A DNA stretch of 64,000 nucleotides from Utricularia gibba. Taxonomy: Eukaryota > Streptophyta > Magnoliopsida > Lamiales > Lentibulariaceae. How positions within the stretch are numbered: position 1 is the first letter of the stretch; every line of letters begins with the position of its first letter. Below, one piece after another: positions 13,901 to 26,751 of the stretch. The position numbers and the translations under genes were made by a program. Under the pieces are notes generated by a model that searched no databases, had not been told where the DNA came from, and was given only the letters and a program-made list of their open reading frames with translations. Location: assembly GCA_002189035.1 (NCBI GenBank), contig NEEC01000029.1:62001-126000 (forward strand). The letters are read 5' to 3'.

Positions 13901-14174
13901 TGTATAATAAAATTACTTTTAAACCCTAATAATAATTCTTTTTGCAAAAAGTGAGCAGCGCCGTCTTAAATTATAATGGACAAAAACATATATATTCGGG
14001 TCTCATGCACTCGCTTCCTTAACGTCAGCAGCACCTGCCGCCGTGGCGTGGACGAAACGCGGCGGGCTCGCCGCCGTCCATCAGGACCAGGTAGATCCCC
14101 CGTTGCTCCGCGAAGCAACGGAGGAGCGCGGCGTAGAAGAGCAGCAGCAGCAGCACGACGCGGTGGTTCATCAT
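10946..14174 (-). CDS. SBT2-type subtilisin-like serine protease, two frame breaks
   Basis: This is a secreted, proprotein-type subtilase. Nine exons on the minus strand: 14174-14035, 13785-13641, 13584-13190, 13128-13033, 12945-12876, 12802-12520, 12464-12125, 12048-11781 and 11711-10946. Order of domains: signal peptide (MMNHRVVLLLLLFYAALL), inhibitor I9 prodomain, catalytic Asp in VIGVVDSGINP, catalytic His in GHGSHVASIAAGN, a PA insert (GFAGFVLVANPRYGDF), catalytic Ser in SGTSMAAPHIAG, then a fibronectin-like C-terminal domain ending in FGEIVLTGSLNHIVRVP. It resembles Arabidopsis SBT2.1/SBT2.2. The start was chosen because it begins the signal peptide. Two frame breaks occur, near 12379-12385 and at 11132-11135; each is fixed by one added base. 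All three catalytic residues are present. Confidence 0.9.
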
Positions 14175-15466
14175 CACAGCACCGGGGACTGGGGATAAAA
14201 CGGCGGGGAGCTCTGGCGACGCCGGAGTTTGTTTATATATGCACAGAAGGGGGCAAGGGAGCACGTTAGGAATGTGAATAAAGCGGAGAAAGAAACAAAC
14301 CATCTTCTTTTTCACTATTTTATGGCTTTTTCTCTGCTTTTTTCTTATAGAAAAAGGGTTTTTTTTTTTTAAAAAAAAAGTTGATTACAGTTTCAAATAA
14401 ATGACAAAAAACATTAATTATGATAAATAAATATTTTATTATTTTAAATTTTCTGATGAATAACATTTGCTTTTCCGGGATCCCGGGCGTCTCTCGTTGT
14501 CATCTGCTTTCCAAAAGAGATGTTGGGCTTGAACATATCCGCCCCCTTATTGAGTATATCTGGCCCAGCCCAACCCAGCCCAGGATAATAAAATAAATTA
14601 ATGAATAAATTGAAAACACAAAAATTTTCTATTTGATTCCATTTTTTTAAAAAAAATAAAAAATAAAATGTTATACCTTATTGGTTCTATTTCTCAAAAA
14701 TTTTCTATTTGATTCTTTTTTTTTTTATCTAGATCATTTTTATTTAAATCTAAATATATTAAAATTCTCATTAACCAAACAATGTCTTATATAGTATGAA
14801 AAGAAATAGTTTTTTTATAAAAAAGATTGAAATAGAAAGAAGCAAAAATCTATGGACTGATAATGTATTATGAACCCTATCCTTTTAGTCGAGTTTTGGC
14901 GAGATTCCCACATTACGATCTGATAATTGAGATCTTGAAATCGTAGATCTTGAATAGGTTTCTATAACATACAAATCATAGAAAACAATGCAATAGTATA
15001 TGTTAGTTGGGGAAGTTTGTATTTAAAGTAAATAATGATATTTTATGGATTATTTCATTTTGGTTGGTATTAAATTAGGATTTATTGAATTTCTACCGGA
15101 ATTAAATTTGGGTAGAGAAGTTTGTTGGATGGTGAAAAAAAAAACCGTTATGATTTTCAATTTTTGAATTACAAAATTTCATTTGAAAATTGAAAATGAA
15201 GCCCCGTCCTCGTGCAGCCAACCCCACAGGACTTAACTGCAGTGCAGTGCAGCGCTTCTCTGTTTTTTCTCTTCTGTTCGCTTCTCCGCGCTGCATGGCT
15301 TTGCTCCGTCTACGCCTACCAACAACCCTTTTCAATGCTCTTTTTCTTTTTCTGTGAGCTTCGTTATCCCTGTTGGCAAACGGAAAGTGTTCCGCTCTTT
15401 CTGGGGAAACTGAAGTAGCGGCGATTCCGAGGTCCCTTTTGTCTCTCGCCTTCTTGTGTCGTTACC
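14175..15466. other. Divergent promoter region, subtilase and BRX gene
   Basis: The region is AT-rich with long poly-T/poly-A tracts. A short direct repeat containing AAAATTTTCTATTTGATTC occurs at about 14,622 and 14,697. The right third (from ~15,190) is less AT-rich and should hold the BRX 5' UTR. Confidence 0.4.
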
Positions 15467-17591
15467 ATGCTGGCTTGCTTAGCTTGTTCAAAGCAGTTGG
15501 AAGACGGAGGATCTTCATCGGAAGAGGATGAAATCCGGAGCAGTCCTACGAGGAATGAAGCTGTTAAGGCCCTCACTGCCCAGGTATTTGTATATTTGAC
15601 TGAAAGAAAACTCTTGCCAGTTGTTTTTCTGTTTTCTGGAACGAAATCAATCTTTGGGAATATGGATAATGGTGTGGGAAATTGTGTTTCAGATCAAACA
15701 TATTGCAATCAAGGCATCCGGGGCGTACAAGAACTGCAAGCCCTGTTACTCTGGCTCTGTGGGCCACGACAGAGGCCGTTCCCGTGGAGGCTCGGACACC
15801 GGCTCATTGTCCGAAAGACTCTGCATTTCATACAGAAGAACAGGGAGCTCCAAGAAAAACCCGAAAGCGTTTTCTAGCGGATCAGTTACCCCATTTTCCG
15901 GGGGAACAGATTCGGCGTCCGTGGAGGAAGAAGAGCCAAACGGGTGGGTGGCGCAGGTTGAGCCTGGAGTGTTAATCACATTCGTTGCCTTAGCTAAAGG
16001 AGGAAATGATCTGAAGAGGATTCAGTTCAGGTATGAATATAAAATGGGATTTGATCCTTTCTTTCAGTTTCCAATCTATATCCATGTGTGAGTTTACTGA
16101 CTAAGCATCTTGTCCTGTTTTATTTTGTTTCTTCTTGGGTATAACACTGTGGGTGGAGTTTCCATGGAAAAAAAAATAGCAGACATAACTGAACTGAGCA
16201 CTCTCTACACATTTGTTCCCCCATTTCTGACTTTTGGACCATTTCAATACTGATAAAAGTCCCTGCAATGATCCATGTGAATTCTGTAATGAGGATTACA
16301 GAGATGGAAGCCTGGCTGTTTATTTTTCTTTTTTTTAGAGACTCTGTTTTGAGTGCATTGAGGTGACAGATACACCTATAGGATTACTTGCAACTGAGAA
16401 CAGATGCATGATGGCTTTTTGAGTTCTTGCTTGATTTCAAGAATGCCTTTCGATAGACAATGATGTAGTTGCAATAAATGGGGCATGTGATTCTCACAAA
16501 TGCACTGCTACTGCTAGTTCTAGGAATCGAGGGGCCCAAAGGGCGTGGACCTTTGAATCCATTTGCATCAGCATTCATATCATATCATGAATCTGCTCAA
16601 GTTTTTTATTCATGATACTTTGCCCCCAGATGGACGATGCCATTAATGCACCATGGAAAGTTTTTCTTTTTCACCCCTTTCTGCTTAAGGTAATGGTTTT
16701 GTGGTCCATAAACCATCTTTCCAATCTAACTCAAGCCAGCTGTGGCATTCATGTGGTGGGTTGTGATGCTGTCGCAAGTTATATCTTGTGCAATCTTCTA
16801 TGCCTGTGATTTGATCATGTTGTAGATTATAATGCTTTTTCTTCATATCATACCCTTGTTTAACAGAAATGAGAAGAAAAACTCTTTTGCATGTTACCTT
16901 ACAGCCGGGACATATTTGATACATGGCAAGCACAGCACTGGTGGGCCGAGAACTGCGACAAGGTGATGGAACTGTACAATGTACAAAGATCTGGTTGCGA
17001 ACCCATGCCTCTCCCTACGCCTCCTGGATCTGATGTCCATGATGGGGTCTGTGTTTTTGTTGCTTTTTGTTAGGAAATTTGCATCACAAAGTAGATATAC
17101 CTGATGAGCACCATTGCTGTGTTTTGTAGACCCCAAAGCTTGTGTCAGCAGAGGAGAGCCCCATGAGCAGCAACCTTCCACTCGCTGCAGCTGCCCAAAA
17201 CAAGTTGATGGAAAGTTCTCAGCATTTTCAGGAATCATCTGCGGCAGATAACTCTACTCCAAAGCTCTCGAACAACAGTAGCATGAGAAAAGAGACATCT
17301 TCAATAACCAATGCATCCTCTGGATCAAGCTCGGGCAATGTTGAAGATGAATGGGTGGAGGAAGACAACCCTGGGGTCTACATAACAATTAGATCATTTA
17401 CCAATGGAGTCAAGGAGCTTAGAAGAGTACGGTTCAGGTAGCTGTTATTCCATTATAAACAAGCCTTTTGTGGTTTGCACCACATTGATAGAGGTTTCAA
17501 TCTTCCTCACAGCCGAGAGATGTTTGGAGAAACGGAAGCAAGGCTATGGTGGGAGCAGAACAAGGCAAGAATTCAGCAGCAATACTTGTGA
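15467..17591 (+). CDS. BRX: BREVIS RADIX-family protein (first copy)
   Basis: BRX proteins are plant-specific, membrane-associated and nuclear regulators of auxin-dependent growth in root protophloem; they act through tandem BRX domains that bind partners such as PAX-type kinases. Exons: 15467-15583, 15693-16030, 16905-17046, 17130-17437 and 17513-17591, closing in frame to 327 residues. The N-terminus MLACLACSKQ holds the palmitoylatable cysteines. BRX domain 1 runs from GWVAQVEPGV to WWAENCDKVMELYNVQR. BRX domain 2 runs from DEWVEEDNPGVYITIRSF to ETEARLWWEQNKARIQQQYL. Intron 2 is the longest (~0.9 kb). The gene ends 126 bp from the convergent phosphatase gene. Which BRX/BRXL member it is cannot be decided here. 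Confidence 0.95.
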
Positions 17592-17717
17592 TTCCAATGC
17601 CACATGATGTACGCAAATAAATTTCTGCAACTTTTCCAAGTAAGAAAATCCTACCATCGCACTCCTAGTCTATATATTGTGCATCCATCTAACTACTAAT
17701 CATCTCTACGACTGAGT

Positions 17718-20072
<2,355 letters not shown>

Positions 20073-21431
20073 ATGAGGGGAGGGCTGTGGCAACTGGGTC
20101 AATCGATTACTCGCAGGTTGGCTCAGGTAGATAAGAAGGCAGTTGCCCGTCGATGCTTTGCCTCAGAATCTGATCTTAAGAAGACTGTTCTCTATGATTT
20201 CCACATTGCTAATGGGGGAAAGATGGTTCCTTTTGCTGGGTGGAGTATGCCTATTCAGTATAAGGACTCGATCATGGAATCAACTCTCAACTGTCGTGAA
20301 AATGGAAGCCTCTTTGATGTGTCACACATGTGTGGGCTGAGCCTTAAGGGAAAGGATGCAATTCCTTTTCTTGAAAAGCTTGTGGTTGCTGATGTTGCTG
20401 GCCTTGCACCAGGAACTGGAACCTTGACTGTCTTCACGAACGAGAAGGGTGGCGCCATAGACGATTCGGTGATCACCAAGGTGACGAATGAACACATATA
20501 CATTGTTGTGAATGCAGGTTGCAGAGACAAGGATCTTGCGCATATAGAAGCGCACATGAAGTCCTTCACATCAAAAGGTGGTGATGTGTCTTGGCACATC
20601 CACGACGAGCGATCCCTTTTAGCTCTCCAGGTTGCTGCCCAGAGACTTGCTCGAAGCTTTTTTGCAGAAACTGGGCATTAACATGTGTATTGTCTCCATT
20701 CCTCAGGGCCCCCTTGCTCAGCAAGTTCTACAGCCCCTGACAAAAGAAGATTTGAGCAAACTATACTTCAGTGACTTCCGGATACTGGATATCAATGGAG
20801 CGAACTGTTTCCTCACTAGAACTGGGTAAGCCGCCATGCCTGAAACATCTTTCAGTGAAGTGGTTTTGATTCGCAATCTTTCAGGTACACTGGGGAAGAT
20901 GGATTCGAAATCTCTGTCCCTTCAGAGAATGCAACTGATCTTGCAAAAGCCCTTCTTGAGATATCAGAAGGCAAGGTTCGGCTCACTGGTCTCGGAGCTA
21001 GAGACAGTCTCCGCCTGGAAGCCGGCTTATGCTTATACGGCAATGACATGGAACAGCACACGACACCAGTCGAAGCCGGACTGACATGGGCCATAGGCAA
21101 GAGAAGAAGAGCAGAAGGGGGATTCCTCGGCGCGGAGGTGATACTGAAGCAAATCGAATCAGGTCCTCCGGTCAGAAGGGTTGGCCTCTTTTCCGGTGGT
21201 CCACCGGCAAGAAGCCACAGTGAGATTCAGGATGAGAATGGACAGAATATCGGGGAAGTGACGAGCGGAGGATTCAGCCCCTGCCTGAAGAAGAACATCG
21301 CAATGGGGTACGTGAAATCCGGGTTCCACAAGCCTGGAACGAAGCTGAAGATTGTTGTCCGAGGCAAGGAGTACGATGGATCCATAACCAAGATGCCCTT
21401 CGTTCCCACCAAGTACTACAAGCCATCGTAA
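20073..21431 (+). CDS. GCST: Aminomethyltransferase, mitochondrial (glycine cleavage T protein)
   Basis: T protein transfers the methylene group from lipoyl-bound aminomethyl on H protein to tetrahydrofolate and releases ammonia. In leaves this is the photorespiratory glycine decarboxylase complex in the mitochondrial matrix. Three exons, 20073-20630, 20707-20825 and 20885-21431, give 407 residues, the usual plant length. An arginine-rich presequence ([15 protein letters not shown]...ARRCFAS) precedes [20 protein letters not shown]. Folate-site blocks follow: [33 protein letters not shown] and [18 protein letters not shown]. The C-terminal barrel holds [18 protein letters not shown] and ends in [12 protein letters not shown]. 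All splice phases close and no residue loss is visible. Confidence 0.97.
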
Positions 21432-22814
21432 CTTGTGACTGTGTTCAAGTACGTCCTCTGTATCAGACCTTGATGACGTCTCTTTCATTCGTGTACCCTG
21501 AAATGACCTTCATCTTTGGGAATAACGCCATTCTTATAAAATAAAGAAACAAGGCCCTCCGGACATGGTAGAGATGACGCACGGACTTCCGTCGCTTTGC
21601 ACGCGCTCTTCACTAGTCCAAATTTCCATTCGTCTCTGAAATCTAGCTTACTCTTTTGGGACTGGGATCCCTCAAAGAAGGGCTTGCAGGAGTTTCCGGG
21701 ACAGCTGCAGAAACGCCCAGTGAGGAACAAGGTCGATTCATTGGGCATTTTATCAATCATATTTTTTGCTCTGATTTCTGCCGAGTATTCAAGGTGTTTG
21801 CTTTTATGCCTCATCCAAAGTAAAAAAATGCATACTCTTATGGGTTTGGGTTTATATCTCTGTTGGAATGCTGGATTTTACTGGGGCTGCTGTGTCTGAT
21901 CAGGATTACGAGAGACTGAATTCAAGATTTTGGTAATCACACTTGAGAGACTGGATGTTTGGTGCTACTGTCAGCGACAGTGATATTGTTGCACAGAACC
22001 TCTCTGGTATTCAGAAACTTCAACTCAGTGCTTGCTTTTTGAAGTGGTACCACATTTTCTTTTTCAATAAGCTTCAGAACCATCATTTTCTTGTCTGTAA
22101 ATGATTCTTCCTGATGAAAGAACTACTCCAGTATGATCATAGTGATGATCACTGTTCCCGATGGACAGCACAACAGTACATGTCGTGCAGTTCTTTGAAA
22201 CATATTCCAAGGTAGATGAATGAAAATTATGCCTGCAAACTCCTCTTTTTCCTGTTTCTTCTTGTCTGGTGAGTTGGCAGCGGTTACCCTGATCCTCAAA
22301 TTTCTGATTGCAGCTCTCTGGTGCCGCATAGCTTGGCCCATCGGAGCGGCACCGGAACGCCGATGGACGGTGGAGGCCGGACGGGGGTGGATTATGCAAT
22401 TAAGGAATTGTTCAGGGGGTTTATGAAATAAATTTGGATTTAGTAATTTTCTAAATAAAAATGATGCCGTAAGCTTTTTTGTCTGGAGCGCCTTTTGTCT
22501 TCAGCGTGGAGTTTGCGTAGGTTCACAAGCGAGCGCTCCTCCAACACACGAATTTCAGACAAAATGAAATTCAAATTCGCATGAAATTCACAGTGGACCC
22601 CACTACATTTCTCTTCCCCGCTTTTATAACGACAACGGCCAGCATACTCCGGGCACAGTGAAGAGGAATCTCTACGTGAGCAAGATCTCCGTCCGGGAGT
22701 TTTGTTTCTGTTTTTGTTTTCTTATTACTTTTTTTGTATTTTTCCGGTGGCCTGACAGTCGCTGTACCGGCTGTGGGTTATTGATTTGTTGCTCTTTCCG
22801 GCGGCCTCCAATCT
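21432..22814. other. Spacer, GCST 3' UTR and S40 promoter
   Basis: No gene recognised. Short ORFs on both strands (for example 21,485-21,900 and 22,064-22,400) show no family motif and overlap each other. The S40 promoter and leader should occupy the right end. Confidence 0.4.
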
Positions 22815-23370
22815 ATGGCCATGGGTCGGAAATTCCCAACAAGCAGAAGTGAGCGCTACCTAGGAAGCTTGGGCGGCCAGTTCACATCCAACGCTGCGTC
22901 GGAGCTCGAGGAGGGCGACGTCTGGGGGATGTTAGACAACGTGGATCTCGCCGACGCACACCGTGGGTGGGCCTCACACGCCGCCGTGCAGGGGGCCCGT
23001 CGCCAAGGTTCCGGCGGCGTGGGAGGGCTGTCGCAGGAGTTCCGTGGCTCGGGGGCGCCAATTCATCCTCCCGGACAATCGTCCGATCGGCGGAGACCCC
23101 CGGCGATCCAACGTGGCGACCTCGGCGCCGGTCAACGTCCCCGATTGGTCGAAGATTTACAGGGTGGATTCGGTGGAGTCCTTTCATGAACTGGAGGATG
23201 AGGATCTTTTAAATGAGTCGGAGATGGAACCCCCACACGAGTACCTGGCGCGTGCGTACGCAACGAGCCGGGCAAACTCGGTGTTCGTTGGCGTGGGCCG
23301 GACCCTAAAGGGTCGGGACATGAGCCGGGTTCGGGACGCCGTTTGGAGCCAGACCGGATTCGACGGCTAA
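22815..23370 (+). CDS. S40/DUF584 senescence-regulator-like protein, frame break
   Basis: Intronless gene of the plant S40 family (DUF584), nuclear proteins linked to leaf senescence and stress; their biochemical role is unknown. The C-terminal half carries the family marks APVNVPDWSKIYRV, EMEPPHEYLARAY and the diagnostic VGRTLKGRDMSRVRDAVW near the stop. The N-terminus MAMGRKFPTSRSERYLGS, with the ELEEGDVWGML motif, lies in another frame. The switch falls at about 22,948-22,990, in a very G-rich stretch. Here the shift needs one base removed (or two added), unlike the other broken genes in the window. An intact product would be about 184 residues. Confidence 0.85.
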
Positions 23371-25352
23371 CGGTCCAAAGTTTTCTCCCTGGTGAGGGTG
23401 AATCCCTCTATTTGAGTATTTCTTTGATGCCACTTTATGATTCAAGAAAATGTGTGGTACAAAATGTAATAAATAAATTATAGATAGTCAAAATTTGCAT
23501 GCTACACAATTTTATTTTGTGAAATGGGAAAAGAATATAACCAAAGGTAGGGTCTAAATTTGATTTTTGGAATCGGGGGGGGATTCTCAATAATTGAATT
23601 TTAGTGACATTCATTCATGGATGTCCTCAAAGGCAAAATTAACCTCGTAAAATTACCAAAATACCCCAACTCCTTGGTTGACAAACACTAAATAAATATT
23701 ATATTTATCTAATATTAAAATTACTTTCAAAGGGCTCCACTGTAAATGATGGAAATAAAAAGACAACTAGAATTTGGCTTTAAGCAATTTAAAATGGAAA
23801 GACAACGAAAATAGGTTGTGCCACGTGCATCCAAGACACGTGTCGCGTTAGCGGTTACGACCGGTGGTTCGCGCCACGTGCAGCTATCACAATAATTGTA
23901 CAGTTGTGATGGTCTTTTATTTTTAAATAAAAAGATTTTTAAAATCATTTCAATATTGATATAATTCAGGGAGCTTCATAATTAGTATTAGTTTCTAATT
24001 ATGAATTTGGCCTAAAGAAAATGCAATAAATTATGTTTTTAATTAATTATTAAAAACTTTATATATTTTTTATATCGTAGCCAATCCTTTGGATTTGTTT
24101 AGTTTTTCAAAAATTATTTTTGGATAAATAATATTAATAAAATAGAAATTAAATATTTATGTCTTATTAAAAACATAAAAAAATAGTTTGTTAATCCATC
24201 TTCTTCATTATGACGTGTTCAAACCACCGTGGGTGGCAGTTGAGGGAGGTGGTCGTCGTTCCGACGAGAACCACCACATTGTGTTTGTTAGGAGATGAAA
24301 GGATCTCTGTCTTCAAACATGGGACTGGACTAAGACTGTTTTAAAAGACTCCTGATCTGAAAACCCTAATTTGACCGAAGGAAAGTGGGCGGTGCCGATC
24401 AAGGAGAAGCACGTATCGTGCGGATGATGCGAAGAGTGGCAGTGTGGAGGAGGGTGGGAGCCGGTGCGGTGGGCGGTGGCCGCGTTCTTTTCCGGCTGCT
24501 GTACATGAAAGAAAGAACGGGATGGGATGAACGTTGAAGAAAAGCAAGCAAGGCATATTCTAGCTCTAAAGTTCAACCTGAGGTATGAATCTACTCCGGT
24601 GAGATGTACACAGCGAAAGAAACATCCCCAGGATTCATTGATCGAAGCGAAGAACGCCGGAGGGTTCAAGATCATCTGCTCCTTCCATTTCATCGGAATA
24701 GATGGGAGGCAAAACAAGTAGTATTGTTAATATCGCGACATCAAGAAAAGGATCTGCTGCTCTCTGTCATTTTGCCCTTCTGTAATGGAAGCATTTTACA
24801 GCTCGGCCAGTTGGCAGGCTCATCCTGGCCAACAGCCGATCGATTTCAGCAACCTTTGATTGTCTGAAGCTACCGAATTCTTCTGCTTTTCGATCATCAT
24901 TTCTATAGAAAACACACACAAAAAAAAAAAAAAAACTTTTATGAATTGGCTGATTCAAATAGTTGGTAAATATTATCAAGATTCAAGTTTTCAGAGAAGA
25001 TGGTATCTTCGGATCCGTTTCCACACGGCTTGTAGCTATTGGATGGAGAGGAGGGGATCAGAGAGAATGACCCTTCGATCCTAAACCAGCTAACCACCAC
25101 AAGATATTGCAGGGAAATGAAGAACTCTTCTTCTATTCTGAGTTAGTTTCTCAAAGCCTCCCTATTAATTCATTGGTTTTTCAATCATCATGCACATTTG
25201 GAACATAATCCTTCCCGGTTGCTGCATTCATCGTGATTCCAAGCGCTCAGAGAGGTGCTGGCTCTATGATCTGCGATCAGATGCTTTCTGTTCATAAGTT
25301 TTGCGAGACAGTGTTTGTTGGTCTGGGTTGATGTTGCCGGAATCCATTTCAG
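23371..25352. other. Long spacer with G-box cluster and probable 5' leader
   Basis: 23,371-24,220 is AT-rich except for a compact block of three G-boxes. From about 24,300 composition becomes mixed and several overlapping short ORFs occur on both strands without recognisable motifs. The part next to 25,353 is probably the split or unsplit leader of the AT-hook gene. Confidence 0.4.
23822..23880. promoter_or_regulatory. Cluster of three CACGTG G-box/ABRE cores
   Basis: CACGTG occurs at 23822-23827, 23837-23842 and 23875-23880, within 59 bp. The second sits in the palindrome GACACGTGTC. Such clusters bind bZIP and bHLH factors (ABA, light or stress responses). The block lies 450 bp past S40 and 1.5 kb before the AT-hook gene, so the target gene is uncertain. 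Confidence 0.5.
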
Positions 25353-26348
25353 ATGGCGACATTGTCGACTGCAGCTCCGGCGAGACGGAAGCGAGGCCGG
25401 CCTCGGAAAGACGGCCATCCATCAAGGGAGAGCAGCAGCCTTCAGTCAATGGAAACTCCATGTCTCACCAGCACTCACCTTGCGTATCCTCCCAGTCAGG
25501 AAGGCATCAGGCCTCAGGATTTTGATGGGAATTCCAAAGACAAACATGTTGATTGTGCTGTTGGGACCGCAGTTCATGGCGTGGTCGATGGATCCTTCGA
25601 CGAAGGGTACCTCGTGTCTGTGAAAATCGGAAGCGACGACACGCCATATCGTGGTCTTGTGTTCCAACCAAGAAAGACAGTCCCTGTAACAGCAGCAAAC
25701 GATGTTGCTCCTCAAGTTAGAATGCACATGAGACAGCAAGTGCTGGTTTCTGGTTATGGTGATTCAAATCATCCGGGTGGATTCCTCGCCGTACCGGAAT
25801 CAAAGCAACCAGCTTTTCGCCCCATTTCGCCATTGTTTCAGTTGCCTGCCACAACATACCAAGCATGTAATCAGTCAAACTTGATGTTGAGGAGCAACTC
25901 TTGTTCTGATCTTGAACAGAAATGGTCTGCGTTGAGGAGCTCAATTGTAGCAGGTGTAGACACGCAGTCCCTGAGGATGGTGGAAGAAGATGAAGTTATG
26001 CAGGCGTTTGAGGTCTCATCGCCATTGAAATGGCCTAATTCAAGCATATCCATCACCGGAGACACCATCACTCCACAGTTGCATTGCGCTACAAAGAGTT
26101 TGGGTGATAAACAAGACATGAATAACAGGGGTACTGCCCCAAGTTTGCTGAGCAATAGTCAGCAGGATGATCATCATAATCTGGAGGGCCAAATAACCCC
26201 ATCACTACCAGAGACTCACCAAGAAGCACAAAAATCAGAACTCCAACCACAAGAAGAATGTCCTAAAGGTGATCTAGTAGTGCCTTCCACCAGTCCATTT
26301 GGCAACCAAGTACCTGATCTTCATAACAGTCGACTTCTTGGAGGTTAG
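25353..26348 (+). CDS. AT-hook protein, METABOLIC NETWORK MODULATOR 1-like
   Basis: A single uninterrupted 331-residue frame. A canonical AT-hook (RRKRGRPRK, residues 12-20) gives minor-groove binding to AT-rich DNA. Residues ~70-125 form a second conserved block with GVVDGSFDEGYLVSVKIG, YRGLVFQPRKTVPVTAANDV and APQVRM. This pairing is what I know from land-plant AT-hook proteins related to Arabidopsis MNM1; the family name is recalled, not searched. The remaining 200 residues are low-complexity, rich in S, Q and H, with no domain seen. A nuclear regulatory role is inferred. An overlapping ATG 23 bp upstream in another frame could act as a short upstream ORF. Confidence 0.75.
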   Translation: MATLSTAAPARRKRGRPRKDGHPSRESSSLQSMETPCLTSTHLAYPPSQEGIRPQDFDGNSKDKHVDCAVGTAVHGVVDGSFDEGYLVSVKIGSDDTPYRGLVFQPRKTVPVTAANDVAPQVRMHMRQQVLVSGYGDSNHPGGFLAVPESKQPAFRPISPLFQLPATTYQACNQSNLMLRSNSCSDLEQKWSALRSSIVAGVDTQSLRMVEEDEVMQAFEVSSPLKWPNSSISITGDTITPQLHCATKSLGDKQDMNNRGTAPSLLSNSQQDDHHNLEGQITPSLPETHQEAQKSELQPQEECPKGDLVVPSTSPFGNQVPDLHNSRLLGG

Positions 26349-26751
26349 CTTGCAAATAACTTGGAATGAACCAAAGTGAAGTAGTGATACAACTTAATGT
26401 TGGGGTTCGGGAAGTGCAGAAGAACCAAAGATTGCAGCAAACTAATATGTTGCTTCATAGGAATCAGGATGAAAGTAAAGAGGAGTGTGTAAAATTTGAA
26501 GAAAAAATAAGAATTTGTTTTCCGTTCTAAAATGGAAGAAACAAAATGAAGACCAGGATCCAAGACAAGAAGCACCCATCCTACCAAGTTTTTGTCCTAA
26601 AACTTAGGCAAGAATCTCCATCCACATCAAGTGCCACAATCAGGAAAATTAATCCCTGCCTTTTCCAGTTCTCTTAACTTCTAAACTTTCTGAAAAGCCA
26701 AGGGAACCAATGAAACCAAACACCCAAATAAATCTCTTGGAGTGAGAGATG
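26349..26751. other. Tail-to-tail spacer
   Basis: Convergent 3' ends of the AT-hook gene and the MAPDA gene. No feature beyond likely 3' UTRs. Confidence 0.5.

Noticed and set aside
13976-14269. Arginine-rich plus-strand ORF over the subtilase start
   Set aside because: Composition follows from the opposite strand's leucine/alanine-rich signal peptide.
14590-14720. Short direct repeat as a CRISPR or satellite array
   Set aside because: Only two AT-rich copies are present, in a plant nuclear sequence.
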